From: Cephalopachus bancanus
Lineage: Eukaryota; Chordata; Mammalia; Primates; Tarsiidae
Reading direction: 5' to 3'
Assembly: GCA_027257055.1 (NCBI GenBank)
Contig: JAPVLO010000276.1
Coordinates: forward strand, 1,054,001 to 1,118,000
Length of the DNA stretch: 64,000 bases
The notes below the pieces were generated by a model. It saw nothing but the letters and a program-made list of their open reading frames with translations, was not told where the DNA came from and searched no databases. This document shows, one piece after another, positions 1-9,720 of this stretch. The position numbers were made by a program, and so were the translations under genes. Each line of letters begins with the position of its first letter. The first letter of the stretch is position 1.

Positions 1-154
1 TGTCAGAAATGCCCTAACCCCAACATAGGGTCAGGTGTGGACTGAGTCCCAGCTTATGCCCAGTGAAGATGCTTAAAATGTCAAGTTGCACATAATGTGC
101 ATTTAGCAAGGCCAAGGTTTCTGTGGTGTTATCATCTTGAAAAATAAAATGTCT

Positions 155-440
155 TTATAGGAGTTGGTTGAATACACTCTGGTATATACACACAGTAGAG
201 TACTATGCAGCTGCAAAAAAAAAAAAAAGAGGAAATTGCTATGAACTGATATAAAGCTGATGCTGAGATTTTAAAAAAGCAAAGTATATAAAAGAACATG
301 TATGGCATACTGCTTTTTGTGTCTGAGATAAGGACAAATAAGAAAGTGTACATATATCTATTTCTCATACAAAAAAGAAACACAGAAAAGATAAATCACA
401 GAAAATAATGAGGGGATGAGCTGGCACATGCCTGTAAGGA
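155..440 (+). mobile_element. Old L1 (L1M-type) 3' region fragment
   Basis: The stretch resembles the tail region of ancient mammalian LINE-1 copies: a motif like TACTATGCAGCTGC followed by an A-run, then ACTGATATAAA and an A-rich tract. It has no intact reading frame. The first 150 bases and 440-655 show nothing else I can name. Assignment is from memory of L1M 3' ends, so the subfamily is open. Confidence 0.55.
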
Positions 441-670
441 ACTTCCAAGGAGGAGGAAGTGGAGGAGAAGAGACATGGGGAGAGGGGACACTTCTCTGAG
501 TAGATCTGAGTTTTAGAGTTTTGACTTTTGAAAGCATGCCCAAAAAAAGAAAAATGAAAATAATTATAATAATAATGAAAGCATGCCAATGGTCTACAAA
601 TTCAACAAATTAAATAAATAAGACTAGGAAAAGGGGAAAGACTGAAAACAAATGAACTGAATTGTATTTC

Positions 671-966
671 TTTTTCTTTTTTTTTTTTTTTTGAGGTGGA
701 GTCTCACTCTGTCGCCCAGACTGGAGTGCAGTGGCCGCTCCCAGCCACTGCAGCCTCGACCTGCTGGGCTCCGGCGATCCTTCCGCCTCAGCCTTCCAAG
801 TAGCCGGAATTACAGGCGCGCGCTACCATGCCAGCTAATTTTTTGATTTTATTGTAGAGATGAGGTCTCGCCTGCCCAGGCGGGTCTCGAACCCACGGGC
901 TCAGGCAATCCACTCACCTCAGCCTCCCAAAGGTGCGGGATTACAGGCTGAGCCACCGAGCCCGGT
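671..966 (-). mobile_element. Alu SINE, antisense, full dimer
   Basis: A poly-T run at 671-692 is followed by the reverse complement of a complete dimeric Alu, ending in the inverted promoter end at 966. A target-site duplication (CTGAATTGTATTTC-like) flanks it at about 656-670 and 967-981. The right arm shows the GACTCTGTCGCCCAGACTGG form seen in other copies in this window. Confidence 0.93.
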
Positions 967-1040
967 TCTGAATTGTATTTCAAGTGTGGATTACAATCAC
1001 ACTGAAGATAGGGGAAGGGAGATAGAATTAAAGAATTAAG

Positions 1041-1309
1041 ACAGGCGTGGTGGCTCACACCTGTAATCCAACCACTTTGGGAGGCAGAGGCAAGAGGATT
1101 GCCTGAGCAACTTGGCAAGACCTCATCTCTGCAATAAACCAACAAATTAGCTAGACATGGTTGTGCACACCTGTAGTTTTGGCTATTTGGAAGGTTGAGG
1201 CGGAAGGATCGCCTGAGCCCAGCAGGTCAAGGCTGTGGTGGCCGTGATCGTGCCACTGCACTCCAGCCTGGGCAACAGAGTGAGACTCTGACTCAAAAAA
1301 CAAAAACTA
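1041..1309 (+). mobile_element. Alu SINE, sense
   Basis: A dimeric Alu starting GACAGGCGTGGTGGCTCAC and ending in an A-rich tail. Left arm, central A-rich linker (CAATAAACCAACAAATTAG) and right arm are all recognisable. About 290 bases of unassigned sequence follow before the next SINE. Confidence 0.92.
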
Positions 1310-1595
1310 AAGAACAAATCCAAGTAACTTATGAAAAATAATATTTGACCATAACCCCTCAGCTGGGGCAAGTTCAGGGTGTGTGCGGAGGTGGGAGGAG
1401 AGAGGAGTAAGGAAAGAAGTGGAAACACATCCTGAACTCTTTATAGTGGATTTGCTTATTGTAGCAGCATGAACTATAGGGCTCTCACTGAGGAAGAAGG
1501 GACATGCATATACGGAACAGAGGAAGGCAAGAAGAAACTTGTAGGAATGGACTTGAATTGAAACTATTAGTGTGAACTTAAAATTTTGAAAATAC

Positions 1596-1850
1596 CAGCC
1601 AGGCGTAGTGGCACATGCCTGTAGTCCCAGTTACCCAGGGGCTGGAGCAGGAGGATTGCCTGAGTTCAAGAGTTTGAGGTTCATCAGCAAGGATACCTGC
1701 ATAATGACCATTTGTATTTCTAACCCTGAATTGTACCCCGCATTTTAAATAAAATAATAATTTTTTAAAAAAGAATCTGAGTTTCAGTGAGCTATGATTG
1801 CACCACTGTATTGCAGCCTGGGTGACAGAGTGAGACATTGTCTCTTAAAA
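1596..1850 (+). mobile_element. Monomeric Alu-like SINE interrupted by a later insertion
   Basis: A single Alu arm starts at CCAGGCGTAGTGGC, is interrupted at 1679-1770 by an unrelated A-tailed element, and resumes at CAGTGAGCTATGATTGC to finish with GTGACAGAGTGAGAC and an A tail. Read without the insert, it is one continuous arm of FLAM/FRAM type. The interruption therefore dates the inserted element as younger. Confidence 0.85.
1679..1770 (+). mobile_element. Short A-tailed retroposed tail inserted in an Alu arm
   Basis: A roughly 92-base insert splits the Alu arm. It is flanked by AAGAGTTTGAG (1668-1678) and AAGAATCTGAG (1771-1781), an 11-base target-site duplication with two differences. 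It carries AATAAA-type signals near its A-rich end and matches the 3' part of the element at 56880-57013 at about 90%. The most likely reading is a severely 5'-truncated LINE-1 3' end of the host lineage; an unnamed SINE is the alternative. Confidence 0.75.
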
Positions 1851-1870
1851 AAAATTAAAAGTTAAATTAA

Positions 1871-2163
1871 TTTTTTTTTTTTTGAGTCTGAATCTCTCTG
1901 TCAACCAGGCTGAAGTGCAGTGGCACACTCATGGCCACTGCAGCCTCAACCTGCTGGGCTCAGGCAATCCTTCTGCCTCAGCCTTCCAAGTAGCTGGAAC
2001 TATAGGCACGCACTACCACGCCCAGCTAATTGTTTGATTTATTGTAGAGATGAGGTCTCACCAAGTTGCCCAGGCTGGTCTTGAACCCCTGGGCTCAGAC
2101 AATCCTCTTGCCTCAGCTTCCCAAAGTGCTGGGATTACAGGCTTGAGCCACTGCGCCCAATCA
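1871..2163 (-). mobile_element. Alu SINE, antisense
   Basis: A poly-T start is followed by the inverted right arm, the inverted A-rich linker (ATTGTTTGATTTATTGTAGAG) and the inverted left arm, ending at CACTGCGCCCAATC. It is a full-length dimer. Confidence 0.92.
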
Positions 2164-2184
2164 AAATTAAATTTTTTAAAATTA

Positions 2185-2312
2185 AAAAAACTATGTGAAT
2201 ATGAATGTTTACATGCATATCTATATACATACCATGTGCATGCATGTATGTATATGAATATGCATGTTTGTATTTATGTGTCTGTATATTTGTATATTCA
2301 TGCTTATGTGTC
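2185..2312. repeat. ATGT/ATAT-rich low-complexity tract
   Basis: Alternating purine-pyrimidine sequence dominated by degenerate ATGT, GTAT and CATGCAT units. It sits between the Alu ending at 2163 and an old L1 tail. The reading frames through it are made only of short repeated Tyr/Cys/His codons and are not genes. Confidence 0.7.
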
Positions 2313-2716
2313 CTAGCTCTGACCACTGAAAAGGCCAAGAAGCAAAGCTATCCCACTAAGCAAGGAGCACATCGAGTGCCTGGATCTTGGTCTCTAATAC
2401 TATTTCCCACTAAAAGGAACCGGAACTCCTCAAATAAGTGGCTGATTTCAGGCCTAGGGCAGAATAGGTCCAAGACAAGCCTGAAACATCTTATGCCATA
2501 GAGTAAAGAAATGCTCAAAAAAACAGTGATGGGGCGTGTCACAGAATGGAGGAACCACCTTGAAAGGGCTCCCACTGGTGAAATCTGGGACAATTTGGAC
2601 ACCAAAATAACGAACTATAATAATGGACTATAAATCACTGAAAAAATTAGAAATTCATGGGTCTATACCAAATATATATATTTAGACTAAATAGACAGGT
2701 GAATGGATAGATTAGA

Positions 2717-2752
<36 letters not shown>

Positions 2753-3655
2753 TAGATAGGACTCTTGGTCACAGTAAAATACTGAGTGTCAACTGGTAAA
2801 AGTAGAGAGAGTACTAGAGTTGGGAGATCATCATTTTGTAACTATCATGATGGGTCAGTCATGAATCATTAAATAGATATTAAATCTAAGGGAAATTTTG
2901 ACGAGAAATGGTCTTAAGGAGTCTCCCCACAGACTGCTCACTAGTTGCAAGGGTGGAGGAAAACAATAATGAACAATGGAAAAATCAGGCAACACTTTTA
3001 CCAGATGATCAAAATTAAGATCGCATGTGAGGACCAGATGGCCATCACCTGTCTCCAGAGCATGCCCTGAGAAGTAGACCGCATCATCTAGGTTCTGTTG
3101 CTACTGAGAATGTACAGCCCCAGTCTAATCAGGAAAAGTCATCGGACAAACACAAAGACAAGGGCACTGTATTCTTCAAAGATATCAGTATTACACAGGA
3201 CAAAGAAAGGCTGTGAGATGTTTCAGATTAAAGGAGGCTAAAGAGACATGAAAGCCAAATGCAGCATCTGACCCTAGACTGGATCCTGTCCTGGAAGGGA
3301 AAATAACAGGCATTATTAGATCAAACAAAAAATATAAGCTGTAATATAGGTAATAGAGTCTATAAAAGCATCATATCAATGTAAATCTATAAAATTGACA
3401 ACTATTCTGTGGTATGTAAGACAATATCCCTATTCTTAGGAAATACACACTGAAGTATTTAGGAGCAAAGAGCCATAATGTATGTAACTTACTCCAAATG
3501 CTTCAGAAAAAAATTATGTATAAACACATACATATGTAACTATGAATACATACACGAGATAAGTAAATCTGGGTAAAATGTGTATGGATGTTCTTTGTAC
3601 TATTGTTAGTTTTGCAAATTTTTGTAAGTTTGAAATTATTTCCAAATAAAATGCA
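2313..3655 (+). mobile_element. Ancient L1 (L1M/ME-type) 3' untranslated region
   Basis: This long stretch reads as the 3' end of an old LINE-1. It carries the AACCGGAACTCCTCAAATAAGTG-like region, then the typical block with ACAATATCCC...TTAGGAAATACACACTGAAG, GTATTTAGGAGCAAAG and AACTTACTC, and ends with GTAAGTTTGAAATTATTTCC plus AATAAA. A GATA/GACA microsatellite interrupts it. No reverse-transcriptase frame remains. Confidence 0.8.
2705..2759. repeat. (GATA)n(GACA)n compound microsatellite
   Basis: A run of GATA units followed by GACA units and two more GATA units, lying inside an old L1 tail. Confidence 0.95.
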
Positions 3656-3689
3656 TCAAAATGCCTTTACCTTTGCCCCACACTTAACC

Positions 3690-3900
3690 ACTTTCTAGCA
3701 TATTTACATGCATTGGGACTTTTGATCCTCCCAGCAACTCCATGAGATAAGCAGGGCAGGCGTGGTTATTATACTTCCCATTTTACAGATGAGGAAGTTA
3801 AGGTACAAAGATGTTGAGTGACTTGACAGGGATCACACCGAGCTAACAGAAATTGGACCTTCATCTCCAGATGCAAGTCTAGGCTTTGAACCACATACAT
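3690..3900 (-). mobile_element. MIR SINE fragment
   Basis: The reverse complement shows the MIR core: CCCATTTTACAGATGAGGAA followed by a degenerate GTGACTTG...GATCACAC segment. On this strand the order (CAACTCCATGAGATAAG before the core) marks the element as antisense. Confidence 0.8.
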
Positions 3901-3959
3901 TCTCCAGATCCCTTCAGAATGTATGCGCAATTCTGCTGGTCCTCTCTCTAGGCTGTCAT

Positions 3960-4255
3960 GCATTCCATAATTTTACTTCCACAAGTTTACTACTCAGTCT
4001 TTGAAACCCAACTCAAGTCAGTTTCCTCGTGATCCCCTTACCTTGTGTCCCCTCCCCCAGAGTCACAGCTGTCCCTCATTTGATCTCCCCGGCTCTAATA
4101 CAGACTCTCACTTAAGAACTGATTGCCTATTGTGGTTATTTCCTATTTGTTTCTGTTTGTCTCCCTGAAGGGCAAGGACCAAGTATTTTTCCTCGGACTC
4201 CCAGCCCCAAGCTCTGTGCCAGGCTCTGTGAATGTTGCTGAATAAATTGACCATA
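3960..4255 (+). mobile_element. L2 LINE 3' fragment
   Basis: Diverged L2 3' end: CTCCCTGAAGGGCAAGGACC, then CCCAAGCTCTGTGCCAGGCTC and a terminal GTTGCTGAATAAATTGA. This order (company-of-words CTGAAGGGCAAGGACC ... TGTGCCAGG ... TGAATAAAT) is typical of L2 in plus orientation. Confidence 0.75.
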
Positions 4256-6085
4256 TGGTTAAATGAAACCTCCTCTTATTTGACCTAAACTCACCTCAAT
4301 CAAGTCTCAAAGCGAGGCTTTCGTCGTGGAGTTGGAATTAAGTAGAATTAAAGTTAGCACTGTCCTGGCATAACTCGCTGGTTCCTTTCCTTCCTTCCAA
4401 GGGGTAGAAGGTCAAGGGTGATACGGGTTGTAGGGAAGCAGAGTGGTATTTTTTTTAATACAATAAGGAAGAGTTTTTTATTGCAAGTGGACTGGAGGGA
4501 AGGGAGGTGATCTGCCAACATATAGAAAGCAACAAGGGGGCCAAGTTTTGGGAATGGGAAGGACAGAGAAGTGGAAGTCTGAAGGGGACTAGCAGGAAAC
4601 TACCATTGAGTCACAGGTTCCTTATCAGCTCAAGGTTCAGCCTTGAAGGGATATGAGAATTTGTGACACACAGCACAGTTTCAGTAATCACCTCCCACAC
4701 GTCAGTACCCAGAAAAGAACTAAGGAAGGGGCCTTGGGCGCCCATTTCAGGAAACCTGATTGATATCCACCTTCCTAATTCATCGTGCTCAGGGGACGGA
4801 GGGCTATGATCTCTCCAGCACAGCTCTGTGCAAAGTGCGAGAAGATGGAACTTCCAAATAAACCCCTGGATTTGAGACAAGCCTGAAATTTTATTTGAAG
4901 GGATTTGCTTTCGATTTCATTTTTTTAAATGCATTTTTAATAACAAGCCTATTCAATCAAAAGAAGGTGTTTGACTGCTTGGAACCGCAGTGGGATCACC
5001 CTCAATGTAATTTGGATCCTTTCCTAAACCCAGTCCTTTGATTCTGCCAGCTCAGATCTCTCCTCCGTTGGTAACTCACAAAACCTTGTTGTCAGTGGTG
5101 TGGAAGAAATTCAGTTAGGAACATCCCTAAAGACACCTCCAATCCACCCCTGCAAAACAAAAGAGTAAGTTCCCATTCACTAGACACCAACAAGTGACAG
5201 CACACAGATGCCATGAATGTTGGAGCAGGACTGTGGAGGTCATGTGGGCCCAGCCCCTCTCACGGCACTGAGACCCAAGGGGCCAGTCTGCTGGATCACC
5301 ACTGATGGAGAGTGGAATGTTCTGCCTCCCAGGGCTGGCCACCTCCTCCTCTTCCTCCTTTCAGAGCAGGGCACTGGACAAGGGCCACATGCCCCTGGGG
5401 CATATCACCAACACTCCTGGTTTTGGAATCATGGAAGAAGCAAAGCACATTCTCGGGTCTGTGGACAGGTTCGGGGTCTCTTAGGTTAAAACTCCCAAGA
5501 AGAGCAGGGAGATGATAGGTGCTGCTCACTTCCGGGGTCACAACGTTCCAAGAGAGCATGGAAGTCAGGTAACCTCAAAGAGCTGAAGTCCCTGGAGCTT
5601 GACTAGACACCGGGAGTTTTTGCACAGATTTCTTTGGTCAGAAGAGGGCCTGTGAACACGCTCTGGAGAGCCACAGGAGGGAAGGAGAGAAGAGCAGAGG
5701 CTGCAGGAAATGGAGACATGGTGGTGGGGAGAAGGCAGCCCTGAACAAGGCCCCTACACGGCGGAGACCTGCATCACCAGTGACAGCGGGAGGCTGTGGG
5801 GCCCTGGAGCACAAAGAAAAGCTTGCAGAAGCCTGGGAGAGTTTGACAAGGGTGGCAGCCAGGGGTGGGAGCTGGCTGTGGTTGGCGTCCAGAGTGGGCA
5901 GTTAAGGCAAGACTCATGTTGAGTCAATTTTGTGAATGTGTGACATATTCAGTTCAATATTTTCCTGGTGATGCTCAAATCCTAAAAGAGTTTAGACAGT
6001 CTGGAAATCGTGTAGCCCTCCTCCAGTCCAGCAACAATGACAGAGTGAATGACATCTAAGCCGATGATATCTCAAATTCAGGATA
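4256..6085. other. Intergenic, no gene recognised
   Basis: Read on both strands, this stretch has only short frames without splice or family signals, and no repeat I can name with confidence. An A-rich patch with TTTTTTTAATA lies near 4448, and the segment at 5210-5900 is G+C-richer but shows no coding pattern. Confidence 0.5.
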
Positions 6086-6325
6086 TTTCTATAATCCCAG
6101 CACTTTGGGGGGCCAGAGTGGAAGAATTGCTTGAGCTCAGGAGTTCAAGACCAGCCTGAGCAGCATAGTAAGATCTTGTCTCTACAAAACATTTTAAAAA
6201 TTAAAAAAAATTAGCCAGGCATGTTGGCACTCACCTGTAGTCCCAGCTACTCAAGAGGCTGAGGTGGAAGGATCACCTGAGCCCAGGAAGTGGAGGTTGC
6301 AATCAGCCATGATCGTGCCATGGGA
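6086..6325 (+). mobile_element. Alu SINE, 3' end lost into a microsatellite
   Basis: It starts within the left arm (TATAATCCCAGCACTTTGG), passes through the A-rich linker and right arm, and stops at GCCATGATCGTGCCATGGG. The usual CTCCAGCCTGGGCAACAG segment is missing, and the copy runs through CCCCAACTGAA into a TC then CA repeat. Confidence 0.88.
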
Positions 6326-6341
6326 AAAAGACCCCAACTGA

Positions 6342-6361
6342 ATCTCTCTCTCTCTCTCTCT

Positions 6362-6415
<54 letters not shown>
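6342..6415. repeat. (TC)n(CA)n compound microsatellite
   Basis: About ten TC units followed by about 26 CA units, directly at the 3' end of an Alu. Cys-Val repeat frames on the opposite strand are artefacts of it. Confidence 0.97.
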
Positions 6416-6418
<3 letters not shown>

Positions 6419-6905
6419 ACACAGCAGCCAGAGGGATGCCATAAGAGCCTATAGAGTCTATGAATTCTATTCCCCCTGTATTCAAATCTCCCTGTGATGT
6501 CCCATGGTAGCTAGATAGCTCTCACAGTGGTTGCAAAGCCCAGCATCACCTGGCTCCCTGCTACCTGGGCCCTCATCCCCTGCAGCTGCCCCTCTATCAC
6601 CCCATTCCAGCCTCACGGGCTCCTCCTGGCCTTCAGTGCACCAAGCCCATGGGCTCTGGACTGGCTGTTCTTTCTCCGTGTCTCTTCTCCCAGACACCCC
6701 TGTGACTCTAGCCTTTACCTCCGTTAGGTCTTTGCTGAAGCATCGTTGTCTTAGAAAGGCCTACTCTGGCCATCCTATTTTCAATGGTAACACTCCCCCG
6801 CACTCCTTGTGCCCCTCCCCTAATATGAAACGTATTACCAGCTGACTCACTTAATGTTTAAATGATCTGCTTATTACCTGACTGTCCCAGTAGAAAATAA
6901 AGCCC

Positions 6906-7200
6906 AGCCGGAGTCGGTGGCTCAGCCTGTAATCCTGCGCTTTGGGAGGCCGAGGTGAGTGAATTGCCTGAGTTCACGGGTTCGAGACCCGCCTGGGCAA
7001 CTTGGCAAGACCTCATTTCTATAATAAATCAAAAAAATTAGCCGGGTGTGGTAGCACGCACCTGTAGTCCCCGCTACTTGGAAGGCTGAGGCAGAAGGAT
7101 CGCCAGAACCCAGCAGGTTGAGGCTGCGGTGGACAGGAACGTGCCACTGCACTCCCGTCTGGGTGACAGAGTGAGACTCCAACTCAAAAAAAAAGAAAAA
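6906..7200 (+). mobile_element. Alu SINE, first of a same-site tandem pair
   Basis: A full dimer of the window's characteristic type: GGCTCAGCCTGTAATCC, GGTTCGAGACCCGCCTGGGC, an ATAATAAATC linker, and an end with GAGACTCCAACTC plus A tail. Target duplications AGAAAATAAAGCCC lie at 6892-6905 and 7201-7214. Confidence 0.93.
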
Positions 7201-7214
7201 AGAAAATAAAGCCC

Positions 7215-7500
7215 TGGGCTGGGCTCGGTGGCTCAGCCTATAATTCCAGCACTTTGGGAGGCCGAGGCAAGTGGATTGCCTAAGCCTGCAGGTTCGAGAC
7301 CAGCCCAGGGAACTTGGCAAGACCTCATCTCTACAACAAATAAAAAATTAGCTGGGCATGGTAGCATTCACTTATAGTTCCAGCTACTTGGAAGGCTGAG
7401 GCAGAAGGATCACCGGAGTCCAGCAGGTTGACACTGGGGTGGCTGTGAGCATGCCACTGCACTCCAGCCTGGGCAACGGAGTGAGACACTGAAGAAAAAA
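7215..7500 (+). mobile_element. Alu SINE, second of a same-site tandem pair
   Basis: A second full dimer in the same orientation. Its flanks are AGAAAATAAAGCCCTG (7201-7216) and AGAAAATAAAGTCCTG (7501-7516), so it used the same target word as its neighbour. Confidence 0.93.
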
Positions 7501-7534
7501 AGAAAATAAAGTCCTGTGGGTTGGGATTTTTGTC

Positions 7535-7600
7535 TCCCTCGTTAGGACCTAGAATAGTGACTGGCATATAGCAGATACTTCTAAAACATTTGTTGAATAA
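7535..7600 (+). mobile_element. L2 LINE terminal fragment
   Basis: AGGACCTAGAATAGTGACTG, GGCATATAGCAGATACTTC and TTTGTTGAATAAGG follow the L2 3' terminus pattern. Confidence 0.65.
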
Positions 7601-8704
7601 GGAAGGTGAAGCTCACTGGCTCTTAGCCTGACCCTTCCGTCAGCCTGAGCCCCAAATCAAACTACCTTCCAGCAGGATTCCTCCTCCCAGTTCAGCTCAG
7701 CTCAGTTCCTGGCTCCTGACCTTAGTTTCTGCTTTCTTCCTGCTCCCACTGCCTGGCTCAACTCTGTGCCCCCTCTGCCCCCACCATGACAAAGGGAGAT
7801 AAACACATGGGCCGATCCTCAGCGTTTCCCATAGCAATGGATCCACCTGTCTCCATAACAGCCTCGCCTGACTTGGATACTCTTATTAGCACCCTAGACA
7901 TCACAATCTCTCTCTTTCAGGCAAAACAATCCCAATATCTTTTAAGAAAATCCCATACTATTATATTCAGACAAATAAGCCATCCGTTGGATCAAAACAT
8001 GTGACCTGAAGCCACTCCCAAGAGAAGGCTTCTGGGCCAGACAGAATTTTGTCTCAGTGCAGGTTTCTCCCCCCGACGGAATCATCATTGTGCCAGAATG
8101 AAGATGAGTCCATCGTTGAGGCTGCCTACCTAAATCAAAGGAACATGAGCTTTCAGAATCATTATGTACACGAGGACCCAAAAAACAAGTTCAGTGGATG
8201 CACGTCCTGTGCTTCCAAGGCAATTCCTTCAAGACTTACCAATGCTAACATCCAGAGTTGATGTCTTCCCAGCCCCACCCAGACCCAAGGATCTCTCCTC
8301 ACCAAAGAGCAAATCAGAAACACCAGCCATCTGGCTCTTGAAATTCTGGAGGAGGGGCACCTGTTAGCTCGGAAGACACATTAAGGCAGGTTTCACATGT
8401 ACACCACATTGTGGGAGCAGAACGTTCATCGGCCTGCCCTTGGGTGCACTAGTGTGAAGCAGGCAGGTTCCCACCCACCACCAGCCCCACTGAATCTCAG
8501 CCCGTGGGCCCAGCAGTTCTAGAAGGCCACAGCAGTGAGAAAGGCCTGCAAAAATGCTGGGAGGGAGAGCGAATCCTGGCCGAGCCACGTTCCCAATCAC
8601 TCTGGGCAAATTCAGTTGAAATGAGACACTTTTCAAAAACAATTTCTGGGTAAGTGGTGGAGAAAATAAGAACACTCAGAACATGTGGAGGAAAGAAAGG
8701 AGCA
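7601..8704. other. Intergenic, nothing recognised
   Basis: Unique-looking sequence with no spliced or long coding signal on either strand and no repeat I can name. Confidence 0.5.
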
Positions 8705-8990
8705 GCCACCCGAGTGCAGCGATGGGTCTCCGTCCGTCAGGCGGAGCGAGCCAGGGCGAAGCTCGTTCCTCACACGCCGTCACACGGAGGCATCGGCTCG
8801 GACAATGACTTGTGTGGGTTGTCATGACGATGAAATTGAAACTGGGATAAACAATAGCCACTCAGCCAGCAGCCTAACCTCCGAGCTGACCTGTCATTTC
8901 GATCGCAGCCGCCTGGGCCTCTCGCAGACATCAGGAGATGAGCCTCTCTCGGGCCAGACTTTGATAACAGGTGGCTAAACACGAGGCTGG
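8705..8990. promoter_or_regulatory. CpG-bearing unique block, candidate regulatory element
   Basis: This block is noticeably richer in CpG (CGTCCGTCAGGCGG, CACACGCCGTCACACGG, CATTTCGATCGCAGCC) than the surrounding intergenic DNA, which is CpG-poor. It also contains a CATGACGATGA word near a CRE half-site. It lacks repeat character. Retained CpG in non-genic, non-SINE DNA is often a sign of constraint or of an unmethylated enhancer. No conservation data were available, so this is inference only. Confidence 0.3.
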
Positions 8991-9318
8991 AAATCAACTG
9001 GGTCTTTCCGCCCCTTCCTAAGCTAAGCTGGGTAAGCGGGCAGCATCCTGTACAAGGTCCCCATAGCCTGTGGAGGGACAACAAAGCCTAGAAAGTTAAT
9101 GCAATGGGCCCAAAGACACACAGCATGTCAACAGGAAAGACTGAGAACAACTACCCCGGCCTAAATTCAAAATCCCCTGGAAATCATTGCTCACTCACTG
9201 GGGGTGGCACTTCTAAAGCTCAACAGGGCTTCCTGGCATTCCTCGCCAAATGGACCAAGGCAAAATTTAATTATTGTCTCTGTTAGAACTTGAAAATCCC
9301 TTTGCAGTTCTAAGGCAA

Positions 9319-9720
9319 ATGCAAATGCAGTTTCTGTGGCCTGTTCCAGCCTCCCTTCCATCTCTGGTTGCCTCAGACACAGCTCCAGAAGCTGAGCACC
9401 GGGAAAGAGAATAGACTATGCCCCAAAGGGCTCAACTTGACTTTAAAAAATGGTATTATTATTTATATTTAATAGCAGCTTCAGAGAAAGCAGCAGATCC
9501 TAGGGCATGGCAGAAATGTAAATGCTAACTGATTATTATTCTTGCAGAAACTTGGAATTCAAAAGTTTAATCATCCTCATTAGCATAATTTGGGCGACTG
9601 CAGTCCATAACCCGACCCTGGAGTTGATTATTTATGGCGCCCTGAACAGAAGTCGAAAATTAACTTTGATTTAATGTAACAATTCCATCCCCAATATAAA
9701 TTCACAAAGCAGATACGTTT
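9319..9720. promoter_or_regulatory. Homeobox/octamer-motif-rich block, candidate enhancer
   Basis: A perfect octamer ATGCAAAT at 9319-9326 is followed, over 9430-9720, by dense TAAT-core words: TTAGCATAATTTG, GAGTTGATTATTTATGGC, AAATTAACTTTGATTTAATG. The sequence is not a simple repeat and shows no transposon signature. POU and homeodomain factors bind such words. The clustering is what I see; enhancer activity is inferred. Confidence 0.3.

Noticed and set aside
6251..6442. Cys-Val repeat protein on the minus strand
   Set aside because: Artefact of the CA/TC microsatellite next to an Alu.
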